Assembly: GCF_003253115.1 (NCBI RefSeq)
Contig: NZ_QEQF01000001.1
Location: 248,001 to 312,000 of the forward strand
Direction of reading: 5' to 3'
DNA: 64,000 nucleotides
From: Haemophilus_A paraphrohaemolyticus_A
GTDB taxonomy: Bacteria; Pseudomonadota; Gammaproteobacteria; Enterobacterales; Pasteurellaceae
Shown: positions 26,401 to 32,659 of the stretch, piece after piece
How the letters are laid out: every line of letters starts with the position of its first letter
How positions within the stretch are numbered: the stretch's first letter is position 1
Translations under genes and position numbers: made by a program
Notes under the pieces: model-generated
What the model saw: the letters and a program-made list of their open reading frames with translations, nothing else
The model's database searches: none
Told to the model about the DNA's origin: nothing

Positions 26401-26604
26401 CACAGAATCAACCGCACTTTCAGGCAGCTGCGGGTTGAGTTTACGCACCGCCTCACGCAGTTGCTCAATAAAAACTACGCTGCCCAAATCGCCACGGGCA
26501 AACGCGCCCTCATGAACGGGTAAGTCTTTACCATAGCGATATTCCCAACCGAGGGATTGCAGGCGTTGAAGGGTGAGTTGTTCGATGTCGTTTTCGTTGA
26601 GCAT
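23443..26604 (-). CDS. hsdR: Type I restriction enzyme, R subunit (HsdR)
   Basis: Motor and nuclease subunit of a type I restriction-modification complex that cuts unmodified foreign DNA. The 1053-residue product has the N-terminal PD-(D/E)xK nuclease (PDIIGFVNGLPLVVFELK near residue 140), and then a superfamily 2 translocase with Walker A HTQGSGKS, ISDEAHRS (DEAH box), FTGTPI and ARVNRVFR motifs. A helical C-terminal domain completes it. No disabling change is visible. It is the last gene of the hsdM-hsdS-hsdR order, separated from hsdS by a 320-base gap with a large inverted repeat, so it may have its own promoter. Confidence 0.96.
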   Translation of the reverse strand: MLNENDIEQLTLQRLQSLGWEYRYGKDLPVHEGAFARGDLGSVVFIEQLREAVRKLNPQLPESAVDSVVKSATKSDIGDLVVRNQAFYKLLRDGVRVEYTQNGEQKIEMVRLVDFEHWGNNRFVAVNQLEIRSRKGGKRIPDIIGFVNGLPLVVFELKNPLRESADLLQAFNQFETYKDEIAELFVYNQTLIISDGIAARLGSLSADFQRFTPWKVVDEKNKSARLYFDDELQSLLNGLLKPEDLLDYIRYFVLFERDSNGKTIKKIAAYHQYYGVNEAVDSTIWATSEKGDRRIGVMWHTQGSGKSISMLFYAGKLLAQPELKNPTIVVVTDRNDLDGQLFQTFSSGKDLIKQTPQQVEDRDQLRQLLAQNEVGGVFFTTIQKFALNEEESRFPVLNERSNIIVISDEAHRSQYGFTQKLHNGKFQAGYARHLRDALPNASFIGFTGTPISLEDKDTQDVFGRYVSIYDLQDAVEDGATVPIVYEARQIRLNEKEHDELFKEIDELLEEERSPALRLQEKLLGSQARLADLAADFVQHFAKRNEVIDSKAMIVVSSRQICVDLYNEIIKLRPKWHSDNINEGAIKIVMTGSASDAPEMQKHVYSKQEKQTLERRFKDPNDPLKVVIVRDMWLTGFDAPCCNTMYIDKPMQGHNLMQAIARVNRVFRNKSRENGGLIVDYVGIADKLREATQQYTNSQGKGKLTDNVIDVFFKMKEHLEFVRSLFATPVEGKTFDVQTALEKDNPNDLLMAIRFAANHILSLDQLPFDGKAHEQHWFNKKETEPRKKAFLKAAGLVKKGYMLCGSLAEVEPYNQEIAFYDAVRAILTKREQKGTGTNERQILLKKLVNQTVYSEGVIDLFDLLEKPQPQISLLSEEFLQTVKNSPTKNLWLTAMERYLASEIKVKSGTNLTLQKDFEQRLKEALNQYHNHNLGVLEILEELFKMSQDFQERLALGKKLGLTKEELAFYEALSQNQSAKDLMGDEVLSKLAKEITETLRKSVTIDWQYKEAVRARMRILVKRALQRYKYPPDQAEGAVEYVLKQAEEIADELSV

Positions 26605-26924
26605 AGGTGTTCCTTTTGTGTATTTGCTGTCTTTGGGGAGCTAATGGATTAATTTCTTCGTTTATTGATATTGCCAAATCTCCCCTACCCCTCTTTGCTA
26701 AAGAGGGGAATGGTATTGAGCGTAGTTTTAGTTTAGGTGTTTTTCATTGGCAAAATTTTCTGTTAATCCGACCGCTTGCAGTCAATAAATCTCTGAATAA
26801 ATCCCCCTCTTTAGCAAAGAGGGGTAGGGGAGATTTGGCAGAAGTGAAATCAACCTCGTAATAAATCAGAGCGTATCTATCAAGCACTCGTATTCTATTT
26901 GCTCAAATTCAAGCACCCAATTCA
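26605..26924. other. Gap between hsdS and hsdR with a MITE-like inverted repeat
   Basis: No gene is seen here. The space is dominated by two 36-bp arms in inverted orientation (26673-26708 and 26804-26839) around a 95-base middle that contains a GACCGCTTG uptake-like word. The hsdR ribosome site (AGGAACACC) lies at the low-coordinate end. Confidence 0.7.
26673..26839. repeat. Perfect 36-bp inverted repeat, MITE-like, 167 bp in all
   Basis: Left arm 26673-26708 and right arm 26804-26839 are exact reverse complements by hand comparison. Each arm itself contains the dyad CCTCTTTGCTAAAGAGG. A related partial copy lies at 31728-31748 between nadB and the peptide transporter, so this is a dispersed intergenic repeat of the genome. 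Confidence 0.85.
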
Positions 26925-28181
26925 TCATAATTGCATTTCTCCATTCAACAATCTAGGCAATAATAAATCTCTTGTGTTTTGAAGATTGAAATTTTCCAGC
27001 CTATTAAAAATAATTTTTCCTAAAATATTTTCTAATGTTTTATTTGCTAATAATTCGTCATTTGGCACGATGCATTTTGCAGCAGATAAATGCTCACGTT
27101 TAATATGCCCCATTGTTACGGCTTTGTCGTAGGCAATACGCTGAAATTCAGCTAAATGATATTTGGTATAAAAATAGTAAAACCATTTAGGATATCTTTT
27201 AGATGTGACTTTAAATAGATGTTGGTTTAGTGCAGCTTTTCCACCACACCAAATATCCACTAATAAACTTCCTGACCAAGAAAAAATCACATCGCCATTA
27301 TCAATAATACATTCAGGCTTAATACTTGCTTTAGCTTTCTCTTCACCGTCGGCATAACCTTGTCTTAATTGGGCAATTTTCACAACAGGTAAAAATGGTT
27401 CGTCATCTTCAGGGCGGAATTTTTGCAATGCTAAACCATTCTGATAATTTGCAATTTCATCTAAGGCTTTAACCTCCCACCCCTTCGGAACCTCAACCCC
27501 ATCAACCTCCACCATCTCACACGGAAACGCTTTGGCAGTTTCGGCTAGTTCGGCGTAGCGGTCAGGCTGTGTTTGTAAAAGTGCGGTCAGTTCTTCGGGT
27601 GTTTTTCCGCTGATTGCCTGCATGGCGGCAAGTTCGGCTTGTTCAAGACTAAGTCCGTCTGAAAGCGCTAGGACTTTGACACGCACGGGATCGAAATCGA
27701 CAAACCAGCTTTTAAACAGGGCTTGGGCGATTTGTTCCAAGGTTTGGTTGATTTGGGTGTTGAGATCTATTTTTTGGTCAAAACTAAGCAAAATTTCCCC
27801 AACTTTTATTTTGTTGATATTTAAATCAGGAAGAGAAATAGATTTTAAAATAGTTTGATTTAAAAGAGGTTGGCCAGATCCTACACGCATGCTATTTAAA
27901 TTTAAGGATTTTAAATAATAAAACCAAAAAATACTTTCTTTTAAATTCATACTTCTTGCAGATATTGCATTATCTGTTACCCAACATTTCTTATCTGAAA
28001 AATGTACACTTCCACAATATGAGCCAACTCTTCCAATAATAATTGTATTTTCATCAGAGTTATATTCAGATGAATAACCAATTATTCCGTTAGCCCCATA
28101 GACAGGATAAAAACCAGTATCAGTTCTGTTTGGTGAAGTTTTTCCATTAGAAAATTTCAGGTGTTGCCCTAAGTTACTCAT
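26925..28181 (-). CDS. hsdS: Type I restriction-modification specificity subunit (HsdS)
   Basis: DNA-recognition subunit that sets the target sequence for both methylation and cleavage. The 418 residues show two target-recognition domains, about 1-130 and 230-380, each followed by a conserved helical spacer (QINQTLEQIAQALFKSWFVD near 140-160, and FNLQNTRDLLLPRLLNGEM at the end). The first domain begins abruptly at residue 1, so it is on the short side. The start overlaps the end of hsdM by eight bases, so the two are translated together. Only one hsdS copy and no inverted hsdS fragments are present, so shuffling of specificity is not suggested here. Confidence 0.93.
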   Translation of the reverse strand: MSNLGQHLKFSNGKTSPNRTDTGFYPVYGANGIIGYSSEYNSDENTIIIGRVGSYCGSVHFSDKKCWVTDNAISARSMNLKESIFWFYYLKSLNLNSMRVGSGQPLLNQTILKSISLPDLNINKIKVGEILLSFDQKIDLNTQINQTLEQIAQALFKSWFVDFDPVRVKVLALSDGLSLEQAELAAMQAISGKTPEELTALLQTQPDRYAELAETAKAFPCEMVEVDGVEVPKGWEVKALDEIANYQNGLALQKFRPEDDEPFLPVVKIAQLRQGYADGEEKAKASIKPECIIDNGDVIFSWSGSLLVDIWCGGKAALNQHLFKVTSKRYPKWFYYFYTKYHLAEFQRIAYDKAVTMGHIKREHLSAAKCIVPNDELLANKTLENILGKIIFNRLENFNLQNTRDLLLPRLLNGEMQL

Positions 28182-29871
28182 ACCCCAATCCCCCTAAATT
28201 CTTTTTAATCTCCGCTTCCAATTCCGCACTTTTCGCAAATTGCTCCTTTAAAAGAGCGGTCAGATTTTGCATTTTTTCTGCAAATGGTACGCCGTCATCT
28301 TCTTGTTCTGCGGTGCCGACATAGCGTCCTGGTGTGAGGACGAAGTAGTTGTCTTTAATTTCTTCTAAAGTAGCGGATTGGCAGAAAGCAGCTTGGTCTT
28401 CGTAGCCGTCTGAAGTTTGCCATGCGTGGAAGGTGTCGGCGATTTTAGCGATGTCTTCCTCAGTGAAATCACGCAATACGCGGTCTTTCATATAGCCGAT
28501 TTGGCGTGCATCGATAAATAGCACCTCGCCTTTGCGTGCCTTGTTGCGGTTTAAGAACCAAATGCAGGCGGGGATTTGTACGTTTGTAAATAATTGGGCA
28601 GGCAAAGCAACCATTGCTTCTACTAAATCAGCTTCTATTATTGCTTTTCGGATTTTTCCCTCAGAGTTAGTTTGGCTACTCATTGAGCCATTAGCTAAAA
28701 CCAATCCCATTCGTCCATTCGGTGAAAGGTGGTAAATCATATGTTGAATCCACGCATAGTTTGCGTTGCCTTCAGGTGGTATGCCGTATGCCCAACGTTC
28801 ATCATTAGCCAAAGATTCACTCCACCATTCTTTAGCATTAAAAGGCGGATTCGCCATAATAAAATCCATCTTCATATGCATATGTTTTGGAGTTTGCAAT
28901 GTATCGGCGTTGTGTTTGCCGAAGTCGTAATCAATGCCGCGAATCGCCATATTCATGGCGGCGAGTTTCCAAGTGGTTGGGTTGAATTCTTGCCCATAGA
29001 TGGAAACGTTGTTGATGTTGCCTTGATGGGCGGTAATAAAGCGTTCGGTTTGCACGAAAAAGCCGCCGCTGCCCATAGCTGGGTCATACACGCGGCCGGA
29101 GTATGGCTCGAGCATTTCGACAATCAGGGAAACAATGGATTTCGGCGTGAAATATTGCCCGCCGCGTTTGCCTTCTGCTTGGGCAAAGCGACCGAGGAAG
29201 TATTCGTAAACGTGGCCGAGAATGTCTTTTGCGCCTAAATGCACGGGCTCGCCGTTGTAAGTCGGACGGGTAAAGTTAGTATCGGAGAAAAGGATAATTA
29301 GCCCGCGCAGGGTGTCTTCGTTCACGGCATAGCCGCTGATGCGTTGGAGTACGCCTTTGAGTTTTTCGTTGTCTTTTTCAATGGCATCGAAGGCATCGTC
29401 AATCAGTTTGGCGACGCCGGAAAATTTCCCTCCCCAAGGCAATTCTGCCCCAGTGTTGAGAATAGAGACTTCTTGTAAGGCTTGCCAACGTGCAGAAGCT
29501 GGCACCCAAAATACGTTATCCGCGGTGTAATAATCACGGTTTTCCAGTTCAGCGGTTAAGGCTTCTTGATACTCTTCTTCAGTATCAAAAAAAGTGCGGT
29601 CAAGATAGAGTGGGTTTTCAACATCGGAGAGTTCCGCCTGAATTTTTTCCTGTTGATGGGTGAAATTATCAGAAATGTATTTTAAAAAGATAAGACCAAG
29701 AACGATATGTTTATAATTGGCTGCATCTAGTTGTTGGCGGAGTTTATCGGCAGATGACCAAAGTTTTTCGTCTAAATCGTTTAAAAATGACTGAGCGAGG
29801 ATCTGGTCACCAGATTTGTCGTTTGTCGTTTGTCGTTTGTCGTTTGTCGTTTGTCGTTTGTCGTTTGTCAT
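28174..29871 (-). CDS. hsdM: Type I DNA methyltransferase (HsdM), with 5' heptanucleotide repeat
   Basis: N6-adenine methyltransferase subunit, 565 residues. It has the N-terminal helical domain (LNDLDEKLWSSADKLRQQLD), the SAM motif DPAMGSGGFFV and the catalytic motif NPPF (IMANPPFNAKEW). The first 20 codons are made of seven 7-bp repeats beginning within the ATG, giving the peptide pattern TNDKRQT twice in this frame. Gain or loss of one repeat shifts the frame, and no other in-frame ATG lies nearby, so expression of the whole modification system should switch on and off. In this sequence the gene is in the ON frame. Confidence 0.95.
   Translation of the reverse strand: MTNDKRQTTNDKRQTTNDKSGDQILAQSFLNDLDEKLWSSADKLRQQLDAANYKHIVLGLIFLKYISDNFTHQQEKIQAELSDVENPLYLDRTFFDTEEEYQEALTAELENRDYYTADNVFWVPASARWQALQEVSILNTGAELPWGGKFSGVAKLIDDAFDAIEKDNEKLKGVLQRISGYAVNEDTLRGLIILFSDTNFTRPTYNGEPVHLGAKDILGHVYEYFLGRFAQAEGKRGGQYFTPKSIVSLIVEMLEPYSGRVYDPAMGSGGFFVQTERFITAHQGNINNVSIYGQEFNPTTWKLAAMNMAIRGIDYDFGKHNADTLQTPKHMHMKMDFIMANPPFNAKEWWSESLANDERWAYGIPPEGNANYAWIQHMIYHLSPNGRMGLVLANGSMSSQTNSEGKIRKAIIEADLVEAMVALPAQLFTNVQIPACIWFLNRNKARKGEVLFIDARQIGYMKDRVLRDFTEEDIAKIADTFHAWQTSDGYEDQAAFCQSATLEEIKDNYFVLTPGRYVGTAEQEDDGVPFAEKMQNLTALLKEQFAKSAELEAEIKKNLGGLGYE
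29814..29869 (-). repeat. Heptanucleotide tandem repeat GACAAAC, 7 perfect copies plus one imperfect
   Basis: Seven exact copies of GTTTGTC (GACAAAC on the coding strand) occupy 29821-29869, with an eighth variant copy ATTTGTC at 29814-29820. The unit is not a multiple of three and lies in the first codons of hsdM, the classic layout of a slipped-strand phase-variation switch. Confidence 0.95.
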
Positions 29872-30034
29872 TATACTACAAATCCCTAAAAAAGATAAAT
29901 AAAAACAATAATTTATGGTTTAATTGATTAAAATTTGTAAGGTGTTTCCACCCTACAAAAATGTGCTATTCTACCCGAAATTCTTGGGTAGATATAGACT
30001 ATTACGCACTTTAGCCTATTGTTTGATTTTTCGC

Positions 30035-31702
30035 CTAATTTATCATTTTACTCGTCATTTGGCGATAACTTCTCTCACTTTTTTCTGGATAATCTGCCCG
30101 ATAATGAGCCCCTCTACTCTCTTTCCGCGCTAACATCGCATTCACCACTGCTTGAGCCGTTTTTAAGCCGTAGAAAATTTCAATACCTTGAAAATCAGCG
30201 TTTTCTATCGGGTCAAAGTCCCGCTCCAAGCGAGCTAATTTTTCTTGTAATTTACAAAGATTCTCTTCAGTACGATAAACATTGGCAAATTTAGTCATTG
30301 CTTGGCGAATGTCGCTCAGCACTTGCGAAGCGGTAAGCGTGCTATCTGCATTTTCATTATGTAAACGGTTTAATGCCTGTTCTGCAAAAATTTTAGCATT
30401 TTCGACCGCTTGTTCGTCTATCGTTGCATCTTGGCAAGCGGTTAAATCTTGCTGAATTTTTGCCATTGCACGTTTGGCAAATACTAAACTTCCTCCAACA
30501 GAATTGCCACCTAAGCGGTTTGCTCCCTCAATACAAGAAGAGACTTCTCCCACTGCAAACAAGCCTTGCACCGCACTTTCTGCGTTGGTGTCAATTTCAA
30601 TGCCTCCGTTGCAGCTGTGAGCGAATGGTGCAATCGACACGCGATCAGTTAATAAATCGATTCCCGCATCAGCTTTTAACCAATCTAAATAAACGCGGTA
30701 GAACTCTGTTTGATCTTGGTAAAGTTTTGACGAATAGTGCAAATAAACGCCCTGTTCTTCTGGATTTTCGAGCAGATATTGCATAATGCGTAAGTCGAAT
30801 TTTACGCAGTCAAAATCGACCGAAAATGGTGCATAGGCACTGCGTTCAGCCATCATTTGAGCAAATTCTTCTGCCGATAAATCAGGGAATAATGAGTTGC
30901 CGTTTTTATCCGTTACTGCAGTGCAATATTTCAGCGTATGTTCGCCAAACAGCACTTTGTATTTCGGGGCAATAAACGAAGGAATAAACTGAATAAACTC
31001 TAAATTAGTCAGTCTAGCTCCTGCTTGTAAAGCAAGAAAATGGGTAGAGCCAATCACATCAGCAGGGTAAAGATTATCTTTATAAAGCCCGGCAATGCCA
31101 CCGCTGGCAAGAATAATGGCGGAAGTTTGCACGTAAAAATAAACGATTTTTCGACCGCTCTTTTCTGGGTTTTGGTAAGCAAAAACCGCCCCTACTACGC
31201 GATGATTTTCAGTTGCAATATGTACAAGACTAGCATTTTCAAACAACGTCGTCGTATTTTGTTGAGCAATAATCGCCTCCGCATTTTTACGTGCTTTTTG
31301 CCATTCATTAATCAGATAAATCGGGCGAGGATATTCGGCAAAACAAGCGGGGCGGTTATCGTTACGTTTCCACGGACAGAAACCAATTTCATTCAATAAT
31401 TCAACCGCTTGCGGTGAATCTTCAATATAGGCTTTGACGATTTCAGGGTTGTTCATTCCTTGTGCCACACGTTCAATATCTTGCTGGAATAAGGCTTTAT
31501 CGTGCTCATCGCCTGTCACTTGAATACCAAGGCTTGCTTTCAGTGGAAAAAAACTTGCCCCAGACCCAAGTTGGGTTTTAGTGATAAGAATGTGATTGAT
31601 GCCTTTTTTGTGAGCTTCAACGGAACAGCTCAAGCCGCCAATGCCTGAGCCTACGATAAGGAGATCGGTTTTAAGGGTTTGGGTAATTTGGATGTTGGGC
31701 AT
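30035..31702 (-). CDS. nadB: L-aspartate oxidase-like flavoprotein (NadB)
   Basis: FAD-dependent enzyme of the succinate dehydrogenase/aspartate oxidase family, 555 residues. The dinucleotide motif is LLIVGSGIGGLSCSVEA at the N-terminus, and SCNGGIEIDTNAESAVQGLFAVGEV with CIEGANRLGGNS marks the active-site and FAD region. In the NAD pathway NadB makes iminoaspartate for NadA. No nadA or nadC is in the window, and most Pasteurellaceae lack de novo NAD synthesis, so the actual role is uncertain. Its C-terminal 45 codons are duplicated in decayed form beyond hsdR. The start is ATG; a leader with a repeat copy precedes it. Confidence 0.85.
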   Translation of the reverse strand: MPNIQITQTLKTDLLIVGSGIGGLSCSVEAHKKGINHILITKTQLGSGASFFPLKASLGIQVTGDEHDKALFQQDIERVAQGMNNPEIVKAYIEDSPQAVELLNEIGFCPWKRNDNRPACFAEYPRPIYLINEWQKARKNAEAIIAQQNTTTLFENASLVHIATENHRVVGAVFAYQNPEKSGRKIVYFYVQTSAIILASGGIAGLYKDNLYPADVIGSTHFLALQAGARLTNLEFIQFIPSFIAPKYKVLFGEHTLKYCTAVTDKNGNSLFPDLSAEEFAQMMAERSAYAPFSVDFDCVKFDLRIMQYLLENPEEQGVYLHYSSKLYQDQTEFYRVYLDWLKADAGIDLLTDRVSIAPFAHSCNGGIEIDTNAESAVQGLFAVGEVSSCIEGANRLGGNSVGGSLVFAKRAMAKIQQDLTACQDATIDEQAVENAKIFAEQALNRLHNENADSTLTASQVLSDIRQAMTKFANVYRTEENLCKLQEKLARLERDFDPIENADFQGIEIFYGLKTAQAVVNAMLARKESRGAHYRADYPEKSERSYRQMTSKMIN

Positions 31703-31725
31703 TATAGATTTATCCTCTTACTAGC

Positions 31726-31750
31726 CCCCGCTTTGCTAAAGAGGGGGTTA
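31726..31750. repeat. Partial copy of the dispersed hairpin repeat
   Basis: CCCCGCTTTGCTAAAGAGGG matches the core of the 36-bp arms at 26673 and 26804. It lies just upstream of nadB. Confidence 0.7.
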
Positions 31751-31770
31751 TTCTTTAAACATCAACATCT

Positions 31771-31801
31771 TGAAAAAACTCAGGCGAGTTTCCTCGCCTG
31801 T
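31771..31801 (-). terminator. Terminator of the peptide transporter operon
   Basis: Stem CAGGCGAG / CTCGCCTG followed on the minus strand by a T-run (AGTTTTTTC), located between the last transporter gene and nadB. Confidence 0.85.
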
Positions 31802-31848
31802 TATTCACTCTGAAGAGCGGTCAAATTTGCAAAAATTTTTGCAATCAA

Positions 31849-32658
31849 TTACAACAATGATGGTGCTGCACCGAGTAATTTTTTGGTGTAGTCAATCGTT
31901 GGGTTTTCAAAAATTTCTGCGGTAGTGCCTGTTTCCATAATTTTACCGCCGTTCATTACTACAATGCGGTCAGATACTTGGCGGACAGTTTGGATGTCGT
32001 GAGAGATAAACACCATGGCAAGGTTGAGTTCTTTTTTCAAGTCTGCCAATAAGTTTAGTACTTGAGCACGAACAGAAACATCGAGTGCGGAAGTCGGTTC
32101 ATCAGCCACAATCAGGCTTGGATTTAACGCTAAGGCACGAGCGATCGCGACACGTTGTTTCTGACCACCAGATAAGCGCGTTGGCTCAACCGCTGCGGCA
32201 GAGCGTGGAAGCCCTACGCGTGAAAGCAGTTCATACACGCGTTTTTCGCGTTCGTGTGGTTGCAGAATATTATGAATATCCATCGGATCTTTCAAAATAT
32301 CCAACACTTTCATCCGTGGGTTTAACGCAGTGGCTGGGTCTTGGAAAATCACAGAGACTTGGCGACCAAAACGTTTACGCGCTTCTGAGCTGCCATATTC
32401 CATTTGTAAGCCATTAAATTTTACCGTGCCTGAAGTCGGTTTTAAAAGACCGATCATCACATTCGCCAGCGTTGATTTACCGCAACCAGATTCGCCCACC
32501 AAGCCGATGGTTTCGCCTGCTTTAATACCTAAAGAAACGTTATTCACGGCGGTGAATTTTTTGCGGTTAAACAACGAGCCGTCGCGAGAAGGGAATTGCA
32601 CCACAATGTTCTCTAAGTCGATGATGTTTTGTTCTTTGATTACTTTGATACTGCTCAT
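31849..32658 (-). CDS. Peptide-type ABC transporter ATP-binding protein (DppF/OppF-like)
   Basis: Second ATPase of the importer, 269 residues from the ATG at 32658, which lies one base after the stop of the upstream fusion gene and has GAGG as its ribosome site. Walker A GESGCGKST, signature LSGGQKQRVAIARAL and Walker B LIVADEPTSALD are intact. The C-terminal oligopeptide-transporter extension is short (NPTIDYTKKLLGAAPSLL). It would pair with the ATPase half of the fused subunit encoded upstream. The nature of the ligand cannot be read from it. Confidence 0.92.
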   Translation of the reverse strand: MSSIKVIKEQNIIDLENIVVQFPSRDGSLFNRKKFTAVNNVSLGIKAGETIGLVGESGCGKSTLANVMIGLLKPTSGTVKFNGLQMEYGSSEARKRFGRQVSVIFQDPATALNPRMKVLDILKDPMDIHNILQPHEREKRVYELLSRVGLPRSAAAVEPTRLSGGQKQRVAIARALALNPSLIVADEPTSALDVSVRAQVLNLLADLKKELNLAMVFISHDIQTVRQVSDRIVVMNGGKIMETGTTAEIFENPTIDYTKKLLGAAPSLL

Positions 32659-32659
32659 C

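Noticed and set aside
26607..26861. Open frame of 84 codons between hsdS and hsdR
   Set aside because: It runs across the 36-bp inverted repeat and has no ribosome site or recognisable protein; the frame is a by-product of the repeat.
29814..29869. Possible CRISPR array
   Set aside because: The units are 7 bp, directly contiguous and lack spacers; this is a coding microsatellite in hsdM.
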